A stretch of 64,000 nt of DNA. It comes from Globodera rostochiensis. Lineage: Eukaryota; Nematoda; Chromadorea; Rhabditida; Heteroderidae. The notes beneath the pieces are model-generated. The model saw only the letters and a program-made list of their open reading frames with translations, made no database searches and was not told the DNA's origin. Positions 38,782 through 50,313 of the stretch are shown here, one piece after another; positions within the stretch are counted from its first letter, which is position 1, and each line of letters opens with the position of its first letter. The position numbers and the translations under genes were made by a program. Location: positions 3,089,501 through 3,153,500 of the forward strand of contig JAEVLN010000001.1 in NCBI GenBank assembly GCA_018350325.1, written 5' to 3'.

Positions 38782-38863
38782 GGGGGCGCCGTGGTGTAAT
38801 GGTTAAGCACACGGATGGCTGATCACCATTCGAGGTTTGGGTTGGAATCCCAACGGTGCCCCC
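38782..38863 (+). ncRNA. tRNA-like sequence (SINE head or tRNA relic)
   Basis: Ends GGGGGCGCCG and CGGTGCCCCC pair over 10 bp with one G-U. The box A-like TGGTGTAATGGTTAAGCAC and a T-arm TTGGG-TTGGAAT-CCCAA are present. The T-loop is TTGGAAT rather than TTCGAAT and the acceptor is too long for a normal tRNA, so a tRNA-derived SINE head is more likely. The tandem array starts directly after it. Confidence 0.6.
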
Positions 38864-38879
38864 ATTTAGGTAGGAATAA

Positions 38880-40500
38880 CAAATACCATACCATACAATC
38901 CAATAACACTAATAATACGAAACTAACAATACAATACAATCCAATACAATCCAATACAATCCAATACAATACAATCCAATACAATCCAATCAATCAAATA
39001 CAATCCATACAATACAATCAATACAGTCCAATCAATCAAATACAATGCAATACTAACAATCCAATCAATCAAATACAATGCAATACTAACAATACAATCC
39101 AATACAATCAAATACAATACAATCAAATACAATAAAATCCAATACAATACAATACAATCCAATACAACCCCGTGTAATCCAATACAATCCAGTGTAATCC
39201 AATCCAGTGTAATCCAATACAATCCAGTGTAATCCAATACAAAACCAGTGTAATACAATACAATCCAGTGTAATCCAATCCAGTGTAATCCAATACAATC
39301 CAGTGTAATCCAATACAATCCAGTGTAATCCAATACAATCCAGTGTAATCCAATCCAGTGTAATCCAATACAATCCAGTGTAATCCAATACAATCCAGTG
39401 TAATCCAATACAATCCAGTGTAATCCAATACAATTCAGTGTAATCCAGTGTAATACAATAATCCAATACAATTCAGTGTAATCCAGTGTAAAACAATACA
39501 ATCCAGTGTAATCCAATACAATCCAGTGTAATCCAATACAATCCAGTGTAATCCAGTGTAATTCAGTGTAATCCAATACAAACCAGTGTAATACAATACA
39601 ATCCAGTGTAATCCAATACAATCCAGTGTAATCCAGTCTAATCCAATACAATACAATCAAATACAATAAAAACCAATACAATACAATACAATCCAATACA
39701 ATCCAGTGCAATCCAGTGTAATCCAATACAATACAATCAAATACAATAAAATCCAATACAATACAATACAATCCAGTGTAATCCAATACAATCCAGTGTA
39801 ATCCAATACAATCCAGTGTAATCCAATACAATCCAGTGTAATCCAATACAATCCAGTGTAATCCAATCCAGTGTAATCCAATACAATCCAGTGTAATCCA
39901 ATACAATCCAGTGTAATCCAATACAATCCAGTGTAATCCAATACAATCCAGTGTAATCCAGTGTAATACAATACAATCCAGTGTAATACAATACAATCCA
40001 GTGTAATCCAATACAATCCAGTGTAATCCAATACAAACCAGTGTAATACAATACAATCCAGTGTAATCCAATACAATCCAGTGTAATCCAATACAATCCT
40101 GTGTAATCCAATACAATCCAGTGTAATCCAATACAATCCAGTGTAATCCAGTGTAATACAATACAATCCAGTGTAATACAATACAATCCAGTGTAATCCA
40201 ATACAATCCAGTGTAATCCAGTGTAATCCAATACAAACCAGTGTAATACAATACAATCCAGTGTAATACAATACAATCCAGTGTAATACAATACAATCCA
40301 GTGTAATACAATACAATCCAGTGTAATACAATACAATCCAGTGTAATACAATACAATCCAGTGTAATACAATACAATCCAGTGTAATCCAATACAATCCA
40401 GTGTAATCCAATACAATCCAGTGTAATCCAATACAATCCAGTGTAATCCAATACAATCCAGTGTAATCCAATACAATCCAGGGTAATCCAGTGTAATACC
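38880..40500. repeat. Tandem array of CCAATACAAT / CCAGTGTAAT units
   Basis: About 1.6 kb of 10-bp units alternating mainly as CCAATACAATCCAGTGTAAT. The left part (38935-39170) is less regular and mostly CCAATACAAT. On the minus strand the array lacks stops and opens frames of several hundred codons reading (C/W)ITLDCIGLHWIVLDYTGLYW, a by-product of the repeat. Confidence 0.96.
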
Positions 40501-40523
40501 CTCCCATCAAATGCAAATACCAT

Positions 40524-40697
40524 CACTACATTAAGTACACACCTTTTTTATCGATTTTTTCCAATCAAGTTTTTTCCGATCAAAAATTTTCAGGCGTGAC
40601 TTTGAACATTTTTTAAAAATTATTTTATTAATTTTTTCATTGCGCGGGATTCGAACTATATTTTAAAATGTACCACACTAACCAATCGGCCACAGCA
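40524..40697 (-). mobile_element. tRNA-derived SINE-like element
   Basis: Read on the minus strand: tRNA-like head GCTGTGGCCGATTGGTTAGT (box A) and AGTTCGAATCCCG (box B), an AT-rich body, and a 3' tail TCGATAAAAAAGGTGTGTAC + TTAATGTAGTG. Head and tail are shared with the plus-strand copy at 58687-58964. Confidence 0.6.
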
Positions 40698-40725
40698 TCA
40701 TTAAAACAAATGTTGATGCATTGCT

Positions 40726-41124
40726 TTATTTTATATTAATTTTGGCGGCATTTGAACGCCTGCGGGTGTTAACCCCCCCCCCCCCCCCCCCGCAGGCGCT
40801 ATTCCAATGGAAACAGCATATTATTGATTCGGCCGTCAACAAATCCGCTTTTCGCTTCAAGTGTGAAGGATAAGCAAATTTGCATTTTTTAGCAATGTTT
40901 TTGTTTTTGCCAATACAATTTCTGGTGTTAATACCCAAATGATTTGCAGGTCCAATTTCTTTCGCTTTTTCTAACGATTTGGCTGGCGATCCCCGAATGT
41001 TCCAATTTGTCTTGCCTAATTCTATGCAAATCTCCTCGATTTTCTGTCCGGACAAATGCCGAAAAAGGAAATCAAAAGGTTTGGCTTCATTCGTTTTTAT
41101 TCTAAGAAAAGGGGGGGGGGTCAT
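40726..41124 (-). CDS. Hypothetical open frame, function unknown
   Basis: A 132-codon frame containing NEAKPFDFLFRHLSGQKIEE and a Lys-rich centre. Composition is protein-like up to a C16 tract (plus strand, 40771-40788), after which it is low-complexity. No domain recognised; it may be an exon of a lost gene near the Polinton's left side. Confidence 0.25.
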   Translation of the reverse strand: MTPPPFLRIKTNEAKPFDFLFRHLSGQKIEEICIELGKTNWNIRGSPAKSLEKAKEIGPANHLGINTRNCIGKNKNIAKKCKFAYPSHLKRKADLLTAESIICCFHWNSACGGGGGGVNTRRRSNAAKINIK

Positions 41125-41342
41125 TGGTTAATTGTCATACGCTTAGTCCCCCAATATTTGCTGGACATTGAAAAACTTTAAATTTGGGCAGTTTGAACTT
41201 TCCCTGGGGCAGCACACGACTGCAACATTTTCTTCTGAAATCAATCTCAAGATTGGCACTTTAACTCTTTTTCTTCTGATGGTAAGAAAGCAAAATTTTC
41301 TAATTTTCTAGGAACAACTTATCGAAAATGTTTTGGAATTGA

Positions 41343-41594
41343 ATGGACGGCATTACGAATAACATTTTAGAAAAACACGGAGGCACCAATGATCAAAATG
41401 CATTTGCCCGGGCGATTGCTTCCCTTTACTCGGAATGGCTTCGAATGGTCTGCGCAGTTCGAATTCGGCCTTTCCAGCTAGCCTCGAAATTTGAACGTGA
41501 TTTTGTGCCGATCCCAAAGTTGGCAATCGGAATGGACAGCGTAAGTAATCAAATCGATTTTGAACTTTTGTCAATCTGGCAAACGGCACCCTAG
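41343..41594 (+). CDS. Hypothetical open frame, function unknown
   Basis: An 83-codon frame from ATG 41344 region with protein-like segments ARAIASLYSEWLRMVCAV and FERDFVPIPKLAIGM. No family recognised. It lies between the SINE-like element and the OB/RING gene in the same orientation as the latter. Confidence 0.25.
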   Translation: MDGITNNILEKHGGTNDQNAFARAIASLYSEWLRMVCAVRIRPFQLASKFERDFVPIPKLAIGMDSVSNQIDFELLSIWQTAP

Positions 41595-41990
41595 TTTATT
41601 GAGATCAAAAAAAATGCCGGAAGGGAGAATTTAAGAATGAAAAATGCAAACAAATGTATTTAGAATATTAAAACAAATATTTAACACTTCTATTAACGTC
41701 AGATAACAAATTTTTTTATTCTAAATATTTCTTTCTTTGTTTGAGCTTTAATTTGAATCGCCTAACCCATAAAAAAAATACAAACTGCGATTTTATGCAT
41801 GCTTAACAGAGATTGTTATTTCTTAACAGAGATTGTTATCTCTGTTAATATAATAATTTTCTCAAGCTGATCGAGAGACTGAAAAAAGGGTGGGAAAGTT
41901 CAATTTCAGTTTAGAGTTCCGCGGCAATTTTACGCACATTCATTTCATTTTTTTCTGCGTAATAAAAAATTTTTTTTTCAGCAAAAGAAA
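41595..41990. other. Leader region of the OB/RING gene
   Basis: AT-rich; CTTAACAGAGATTGTTAT occurs twice at 41807-41845. A strong splice acceptor TTTTTTTTCAG lies 10 nt before the ATG at 41991, consistent with spliced-leader trans-splicing or a further upstream exon. Confidence 0.5.
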
Positions 41991-44492
41991 ATGCAACAAA
42001 ATACTCAACAAGTGCAATCGCCAACGACCGGCCCTCCACAACAACAATATCAACAAATGCAATCGCCGCCAAACGGAACGCAACCGTGGCAGCCGGTTCA
42101 GGGGCATCAACCGCCAGCGCCCGGACCTCCACAACATTGGCAGCCGGTTTTAGGCCAGCAACAACGCCAAATGCTGCCGAGTCCAAATGGGCCTCAACAA
42201 TGGCCGCCTTTGGCCGGTCTTCAGCAAGAACCGGCGAGCTCTCAGAACTGGCAGACGCCCACTTTTGGGCAGCAACAACGTGCGTTCGGACAACAGCAAT
42301 GGCAGCACCACCAGATCGGGGTTCAGCAATGGCAGGCGCCCTCAACAGGCGCGCAACAACCGGCGGTCGGGCATCAGCATTGGCAGTCCCCCTCAACAGT
42401 GCCACAGCAGCAGCATCAGCGACAGCCGACCGGGCTTCAACAATGGCAGAACTTTGCCGCGCTGCCACAACAACAACAACAATGGACCGGCGGTGCCCCA
42501 AACATGGCATTGCAAGGAATGACACTTGCGCAGCAATTCCAGGTCCAGTTTTTTAAATAAAAAAACTGTTTTCCTGTCTAAATTTAAACACTTTTGTTTT
42601 TTTGCAGACAGCAAATCCGGGCTTTGAATTATGCCAGGACGGAACAACAACAGCGGCAGAGATCAACGGAATGGCATTCATGTTTCGTCAAATGCTTCCG
42701 TAAGGCATTTTTTTAAATTTATCTCAAAAATTTTTAAAATTGAAACAAATTTTTAGCCCTGTTCGACTTCGCGCGGAGTTTGTCGACTTTCGAGAGGGCC
42801 AACAAACGGTCAATGGTCCAATGCCGGTTGCAAATGCGGTGATGATCAACGGGGCGGGAGAGCGCTTTGAAGTGTCTGCTTGGAACGACCAAGCTGTGGA
42901 ATTGGTCCGAATGCAACGTGGCGCAATTTACATCATCTACGGTGGACGGGCGTTGGAACCACGCATGCGGGCGAGTGCCTGGTTCAGAATTGGGCTGTCG
43001 TTCAATTCTGCCATCGAGCTGGCAACGGTAGTTTTAAAATTTTGCAATTAATTAATAAACGTATATTTATCAGCAACATCAACAAATGGTTCAACCAATC
43101 GCCCAAGCACCTCCGGCGCCAATTCAACAGGCAGGGGAACAGCCGCAGCAGCAACCGCTCAACGTGAAAAATTTTTTTGTGTTGCTTTATAAATTTGAAT
43201 ATTTTTAAAGGTTCAACCGCCAGTTCAACCACCTCTCGAATCTGCCGCTTCTTCAACAGGCGTTCCACAACAACAACAACAACATCAACAGCAAGAGGAC
43301 GGTCCGAATCGAAATGTGGGAAAATGATTTACTTTGGAAGCGATATGAATTTGCATGTGGTTGTTTTTCTAAGTTGAAAACGAGTTTGAAATTTGGTTTT
43401 TAATTCAATTTTCATTCGAGTTATAAATTTTTGCCTTAATTTGTCTCAAATTCGTTTTACTTTGTTCAATTAAAATTTGAATTTTTTTCAACTGTTAAAC
43501 TCGTAATTTTATTAATTCATTTGAATTCGAGTTATTGTTGTCTCAAATGCGTTTTACATTGTTTAATTAGAATTTGCATTTTAAAATTTTTTGTTCAATT
43601 TTTAAATTTAATTTTATTCGAGTTCCTAATTTGTTCTTAATGTGTCTAATATTTAAGTTTTGCCGCATTTTGTCTCAAATTCGTTTTACTTTGTTCGATT
43701 AAAATTAGAATTTTTAAAAAATTTTTTCACTTGTTAAACACGTAAGTATTAATTCGTTTAATTTGAGTTATTGCCTTAATTTGTCTCAAATTCGTTTTAA
43801 TTTGTTCAATCAGTTTAAAATTTTTATTCAATTTTTAAATTTGTAATTTTATTCGATTTTTAAATTTGTTCTTAATTGTCTAATATTAATTTTAATTTGT
43901 CCATTATAGAATTTATATTTTGCAATATTTTTTTAATTCGAAATTTGATTTGTAATAAATTTTGAATTTAATTTTTTACATTCGCCGGGTATTTGAAGGA
44001 ATTTATTCGTTATAGCGCCCCTACCCGCGTCGTCGTCCTCCGCGCTCTAATTCGTCTGGGCGTCCACCTCAACGCCAGGCCGCGCGGGAGGTACGGGGTC
44101 GAGTCAATGCCGTTTACGGGCATCTCAACCAGCCCCATGCTGTTGAACAACCTGAAATAGAGATAATCCCTGTCCGTGCTGCTCAATCATCATCATCTTC
44201 AGCTAGGGGTAGAACTGGCCGCCGCCCTCCCTCCCCAGATCCAAATTATGAGGTTCCAGGGTTAAACGAACGGCTATTGCAATCAGTGATCACGACCATT
44301 GAGCTCACGTTAAGTCAAGTCGAAAATACAGAAAATTGCCCAATTTGTTCAGAGGCATTTTGGGTGGGTGAACCGGCTGCCTTCCTTCCATGTCTTCACT
44401 TTTTTTGCGGTCATTGTATAAGGCGGTGGCTTAGGCGAACTGGCACCTGCCCACTTTGCAAAGCCAATGTCTTACAACACGGCCATGCTTAG
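41991..44492 (+). CDS. Gln-rich protein with RPA-like OB fold and C-terminal RING finger
   Basis: Exons 41991-42542, 42608-42699, 42757-43027, 43074-43163, 43211-43315 and 44016-44492 join in frame to 528 residues. Residues 1-184 are Gln/Pro-rich. Exon 3 holds an OB fold resembling RPA70 DNA-binding domains: ANAVMINGAGERFEVSAWND then AVELVRMQRGAIYIIYGGRA. More Gln-rich linkers follow. The last exon is Arg/Pro-rich, then a C3HC4 RING: CPIC, CLHFFC, GHC and CPLC. The last exon has no ATG before the RING and begins at a clean TTATAG acceptor in phase 0, which is why I join it. The alternative is read-through to a TGA at about 43327, ending the OB protein and leaving the RING orphaned. ssDNA binding and E3 ligase activity are inferred from the folds. 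It is adjacent to and colinear with the Polinton polymerase; membership in the element is likely but not proven. Confidence 0.7.
43330..44015. repeat. AT-rich tandem repeats in the long last intron
   Basis: About five diverged copies of a roughly 100-bp unit containing TTAATTTGTCTCAAATTCGT + TTTACTTTGTTCAATTAAAATT. Confidence 0.7.
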
Positions 44493-44617
44493 AAAGTGAA
44501 AACACGCAAGGAAGGCAGCCGGTTCAGCCACCCAAAATGCTTCTGAGCAAATTGGGCAATTTTCTGTATTTTCGACTTGGCTTGGCGTGAGCTCGAGGGT
44601 CGTGATCACTGATTGAA
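44280..44617. repeat. Inverted duplication of the RING exon
   Basis: 44280-44403 (RING coding) reappears inverted at about 44491-44617 with roughly 90% identity, separated by about 90 bp. A transcript running past the stop at 44492 would fold into a hairpin of about 120 bp. Confidence 0.88.
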
Positions 44618-44619
44618 TT

Positions 44620-45336
44620 TCCGGGTGTTTAACCCGGGAATTTTATTGTTTTCATGTTATTTCTATTCAAATTTTTAAATTGAACAGCTGACCTTGAAAA
44701 TTAAGTTTTTTCTTTTTCTTATATTTCTATGTAAATTTCTTTGTTAATTGCTTTCATCTTGCCTTAATTTTAAAAATTTATAAGGTTTTTGGCATTCAAA
44801 CTTTTTATTATTAGTCATTGTTGTTTTTTCGTCTAATTTTAATCTTGATTTTTTAAAATTAAATGCTTGTCCTTAAAATTGTCACTCAAAATTTTTTAAA
44901 TTAAATGCTTGTCCTTAAAATTGTCACTCAAAATTTTTTAAATTAAATGCTTGTCCTTAAAATTGTCACTTAAAAATTTTTAAATTAAATGCTTGTCCTT
45001 AAAACTGTCACTTTTTTTTTTTTGTATTTTTTTTGACATTCAATTTTTTGTTATTATTCCTTGTTGTATTTTTCTTCTAATTTTAATCTAAATAAATGCT
45101 TGACCTTAAAATTGGCACTTTAAATTTGTATTTTTTTTTTTGACATTTTTAACTTTTTGTTATTGTTCATTGTAGTATTTTTCTTCTAATTTTAATCTAA
45201 ATTAAATGCTTGACCTTAAGATTGTCATTGTTATGTCATTTTTTAAAGTAACAATTGATAATTGAGTGTTTTTTACCATTTAAATCCTTATTGAAATTAA
45301 AATCAACAAATAAATTTCTTTCATTTGGCATGCCAG
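44620..45336. repeat. AT-rich spacer with 42-bp tandem repeats
   Basis: Four copies of AAATTAAATGCTTGTCCTTA + AAATTGTCACTCAAAATTTTTT at 44865-45012, with diverged copies to 45235. No gene. Confidence 0.75.
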
Positions 45337-48300
45337 ATGGCAACGGATAGGCTGTTTGTGATTGAACAAACGACGCCGATGCGCAATGTGCTTCGTAACA
45401 CGAGGGGCGAAATTGCGCATGTGCGTTTTTTGCCGCTCGAGGAGGCGCAGCGTCCCGACCTGGTGATGGAGACGCTGATCCAACATTTGTTGGATCGCGT
45501 CTTACTCGGCCACCCACCACCAATGCTGGTCGGCCTACAGCTCCAGGCCCCGGGCCTTGAGCGCCCATATGTTGTTCGGCTTCGACCGCCTGAACAAAAC
45601 AATGCAGCGGCGCTCGCTGCAGCAATTGAACGGCTCAATGAACAGTCGGCGGCCGGCATTGACTTGATGTCTGGCACCACGCAGACAAAAGTCCTGGCAG
45701 TTTGGCCTTTGGAGCCAAATAGAGATGCCGAAAACCAAGGAGGTGCTGCTATTTTTTTTTAAATTTTTCAAAATGTCAATCTTGGAGGGGGTTGTGACCT
45801 TGGCGATGAACATCACGTCTCCCACAATGTTCAATCCCTGGTCCGTGTTCACAACCCGAATGATCGGTTCTGTCTGGCCCGGGCCATACTTTTGGGATTG
45901 CGCGACCATCGTTGTCGGACAGTGATGCCTGGGAGGGCGGGGCGAGTTGCGTTCCAACTGCATGGCGCACAACAACATCGGCATGGCCCCGAAGCGCGCC
46001 ACTTGCTGAGGAGGGCTGGAATAGCGCGCGACAAGCACCTGTACACCTTGGAGGATGTCGCCATTTTTCAAAATTGGCTTAACAACACCCATGGGGTGGG
46101 CCAAATTCGCTTGGTTGTCTTTGAGAAGGAGAGAGAGTACAGCATTGTCTACAAAGGAGAGGGGTAAGTCATTATTATTTTTTTTGAAAAATTTAAAAAA
46201 TAGGCGCGCGGCACGCTTTAATTTGTGTCTTTTGTTGGAGCGAGGGCATTACAACTATATCGGCCGCATCGAACAGCTATTCAAAGCGCCGCAATATTGT
46301 GTTGATTGTGAGAGACCGGCCTACCGTCTCTTCCACGCTTTTGGCTGCACCGTTGTTTGTCGGCTCTGTCTTCGCTTTGGAACAGACTATCCATGCCAAC
46401 CACAACAGGTTTTTTCGGTTGGCTGTCAAAATTTATGTACTCTCTTTAGCTTCCAAATGGGGAGAGCTCATCCCGTTTGTGTAACGATTGTCAATTTGTG
46501 TTCCCAAATGACAACTGCTTCGCCTATCACCTAACCAACCGTGCTCCGGACCCAATGGATGGTCGAGGTCAACGCCCGTGGCGTCCCATTTGTGAGTGGC
46601 GTCGGGTGTGCCGTGTATGTGGCCGAATTGCATATGCTGACGGCGGCCATCAATGTAATGTACCAATTGGCGCCGGTGGAAATTGTAGACGATGCAAGGG
46701 CCCACATGGGACGGACCAGCCCTGTTTCATCCAACCAATTGGTGACGGCGGTGTTATTGGTGGCGGGGGTGGCGGTGCTCAAGCAGCAGTTGCAAATGGT
46801 CCAAACAACAACGAAGACAACGACAACGACGACGACGACGACGAGGAGGTTGATGAGGAGGACAATTTGCCAATTCGCCTCTGCTTCTTCGACGCGGAGA
46901 CTTCGCAAGAATTACCATTACAGCTGCATGGACGAATTGTTCAAAAACATGTCCCAATGCTCATCATTGCCGAGGTGATTTGCGAGCGATGCATTCGCGC
47001 GGGCATCCGCATCCACGACGGACATGGAAGACGGGCGGCCAACTGTGTTTGCGGTTCGCCAAGGGGGCCACTCATGCGCCAATGGTCTTCACCACCATTT
47101 TTTCCACCCCCCTCGCCGCAGGATGCGCCGACCTACAACCCGAGGCGATTTTATTTCCACTCCTTTGACGACCCAGCCGCCGATCCGGTTGACCAATTTT
47201 TGGACTTTTTAACCAAACATGGCTCAAGAAAAGTGCACACAGTGTGCATTGCCCACAATGGAGGCAAATTCGACTTCCATCTTGTATTGGAAGCGTTGCA
47301 CCGCAGAAGCCTGCCGCCAAAGCGCCTCTGCACAACGGGGCTGAAGATCTACTCCATGAGTCTGCGCGGCAATCACCAACGACGCATCACCTTCAAGGAT
47401 TCCCTGAATTACTTCTTTTGTGAACTCGATGCGCTCGTCAAAAGTTTTGATCTTCCGTCTGATTTGGCAACAGCAAAACCGTTCTTTCCGTATCTCTACA
47501 TCAAGAGACAACATTTGCACGAGCGGCTCCAAGGACTTCCGCCTGCCGAGTTCTACGCGCCGGACACAATGAAACCGGACAAGAGGGCAAAGTTTTTGCG
47601 GTGGTATGAAACTACCAACAATGCATTTCAACTGCGCGAGCAGCTCATCATGTACTGTGTGAACGACGTGGGTATTCTGCGCGAGTCGGTCATCCGTTTT
47701 CGGCGCTTGATTGGCGAACACACCCAGGGGCTGGACCCGTTCCTCGTCGCCTCAACAGCCGCTGGGCTCGCACTGGCAACACTTCGCCGCTGCTTTTTGC
47801 CCCACAATCGGCTCGTCAACTCACCCGAAGGCGGATATCTGCGAGGGCGGCGCGCGTCCGCCGAGTCGCAGCGCTACATTCGCTTCTTTGAGCTGGAACA
47901 CCCGGGGGCTCAAGTGCAGTGCGCGAGCTGGTCTGTTGGTGAGGCACAAATTGAGGACACTGGATACCGAGTGGATGGGCTTTGGCGGCGCCAGCCTCCA
48001 TTACGGCCACTGGCCATTGAGTGGCTCGGCTGTTATTACCATGGTAATTTTTTTAAACTTGTAAAAAAACAACAAAAAAAAGTAGGTTGTCCCGTGTGCT
48101 TTTTGGATCGCCATCAAAGGCTGGCGGCCGGGCGAACAGCGGAAGACTTGTACGAGAGTACAGTGCGACGCCTGTGGGAGTTGGAGCACCTGCACGGGTG
48201 TGAACTGCACGTGGTGTGGGCCTGTGCGTGGAAGGAGCAGCTGCGCCACGATTCGGCACTGAAACGGCGCTACGAAGCGGTGTTTGTGTCTCGCCCGCTG

Positions 48301-49939
48301 GACCCGAGACATGATGCACTCCGCGGTGGGCGCACGGAGCCGTTCAAACTCCACCACGTGTGTGGGCCGGATGAGGAAATTTTGTGCATCGATATTGTCA
48401 GCCTGTATCCTTATGTCATGGTAAAAAAAGTGGAATTTTTTTTACAACTCTAATACTATTAGAAGGTCAATCCGTTTCCGGTCGGCAACCCACGGGTGCT
48501 CACCCGAGAAGTGTTGCTTCAACCACCGGTACCCCCACTGCCCTGGACAGCACCAACAGAGGCGCGCGGACTGTTGTTGGTCCGAGTGTTGGCGCCACGC
48601 GATATTCGAGTGCCGCTGCTCGGCTATCGCACCCCCGATGGGCGATTCACGTTCCCGCTGTGTGCCTGGTGCGCCGACCGACGTCAACAACGCCCGTGTC
48701 GTCATGGTCCGGACAAGAGGGCATGGGTCTCCGCGTACACGCATGTGGAGCTGAACAAGGCGTTGGAGCTCGGCTACCAAGTCACGGACGTCTTTGAAGT
48801 ATATTTATGGTGTACAAAAAAAAAATTGCAAAACAAAAAAAAAAGGTGTGGCACTACGATGAGTGGGACGACACGCTCTTTCGTTCTTACGTCAACACCT
48901 TTGTCGGCCTAAAGGTGCAGGCAAGCGGATGGCCGGATGGCTGTGTGACGGAGGAACAGCGGCGGGACTATCTGGACGCCTTTTGGCAAACGGAGGGCAT
49001 CCGATTGGACCCTGCCAAAATTGCGCCCAATCCGGGCCTTCGCCTAATTGCCAAAACGCTTGCCAACTCGCTTTGGGGAAAATTAGCACAGCGTGTCGGT
49101 CACACCGAGATTCGCTATACGCGCACTCCGGCCGAGTTCCACCGGCTGCTGGTCGACCAAAGCGTAGACAAGCTGGACTTTGTGCACGTCTCCCCGCACA
49201 TGGACCGTTGCGTGGTGCGCAAGAGGCCCGAGTTTTCAAAAGCGGCGCCAACCAACTGTCTCCCCGTCTCAATTTTTGTGACCTCTTATGCGCGCCTACA
49301 CCTATACGGCTACATGGAGCAGGTGCTGACGCTGCAAGGAGCGGAGCTTTTATATTGCGGTAATTTTTTTAAAATGTTTTTTGTACAAAATAACTTAGAC
49401 ACCGACTCCCTCTACTACGTCAAAAAGATGGGTGGTCCTTGTGTGCCGGAGGGAGAGGCGCTGGGCCAGATGAAACGTGAACACTCGGATCGCCGAATCG
49501 TCGAGTTTGTGGCTGGTGGCCCAAAGAACTATGGGATCCGGCATGTGAACAGGGCGGATGGGACTGACGAACGAGCCAACCTCAAAATCCGCAGTTTTCG
49601 CCTCTCCTACGCCGCGCAGCAGTTGCTCAATTTTGATGCAATGAAGAGGCTCACGCTGGCCACCTACAACATTGATGGCCCAATGTTTGTTCTTTTTCCA
49701 AAAAATTTTAAAAAAACGGTTTTAGTGACGACGTGCTGGACAACGACGACGACGACAACGACCTTTACGTGTATGGCGGAGGAGAGCATCGCGCCATCCA
49801 CGTGCCGTTTCCGCAAATTGGGCGCACCGTTTACGCCGACTTGTACACGGAGCAGGCGCACAAGGACTACCGCCCCTTCTACGCAAAGGGGCGCGTTCGA
49901 CCAGGGATGCAAACACGGCCATTTGGCTACAGTGACAAT

Positions 49940-49971
<32 letters not shown>

Positions 49972-50298
49972 CGGGGGAGGGGGGCCGCCGCCGCCGCCCG
50001 GGGGAGGGGGCCGCCGCCGCCGCCCGGGGGAGGGGGGCCGCCGCCGCCGCCGCCGCCCGGGGGAGAGGGGCCGCCGCCGCCGCCGCCCGGGGAAGGGGTT
50101 GACCATTTGCCTTTGCTCAGGCAAGTCGCCAGAGCGAGGCAAAGCGAGGAGCCGTCACCAGCGACGTCCCGCCGGGCTTCGCCTCCGGAACCGCGCGAGG
50201 GAGGCACCCTTCAAACTGGGATTACAAGGCATTCTGATGATGATGGTGATGATGAGCCCGACCCGACCCAACCTGGACATTCCGGATGGTTTTTGTGA
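45337..50298 (+). CDS. polB: Polinton protein-primed DNA polymerase B
   Basis: Replicative polymerase of the transposon. Nine exons (45337-45742, 45788-46163, 46204-46408, 46450-48043, 48086-48420, 48463-48798, 48846-49359, 49399-49684, 49726-50298) separated by 38- to 47-nt introns give about 1,540 codons. An N-terminal NPNDRFCLARAILLGL block and Cys-rich segments precede the exonuclease: CFFDAETSQ (Exo I), AHNGGKFDFHL (Exo II), YCVNDVGIL (Exo III). Polymerase motifs follow: DIVSLYPYV (A), KTLANSLWGKLAQR (B), YCDTDSLYYV (C, restored across an intron) and GGPKNYG. The C-terminus has a (CCG)n/G-rich tract coding Pro/Gly; one G fewer in one tract unit (about 50018) shifts the frame relative to the acidic tail that ends at 50298. 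This may be a real lesion or an assembly error in the homopolymer. Confidence 0.93.
49937..50099. repeat. CCG / G-run tandem tract in polB
   Basis: Five units of (CCG)4-8 CCGGGGGAGGGG(G). Units differ by single G, so the reading frame changes within the tract. Such sequence is prone to slippage in vivo and in sequencing. Confidence 0.9.
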
Positions 50299-50313
50299 TA
50301 CGCGTTCAAACAT

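Noticed and set aside
38782..38863. Functional tRNA gene
   Set aside because: Ten-base acceptor pairing, altered T-loop and no clear anticodon arm; more likely a tRNA-derived repeat.
38923..40476. A 517-codon minus-strand open frame (and several shorter ones)
   Set aside because: It only mirrors the short tandem repeat; all frames are repetitive and lack any real protein signal.
46531..46908. Minus-strand frames within polB (many)
   Set aside because: Shadow frames antisense to conserved polymerase coding sequence.
49722..50207. Pro/Gly-rich minus-strand protein opposite polB
   Set aside because: Antisense shadow of the CCG tract; the plus strand codes the polymerase C-terminus.
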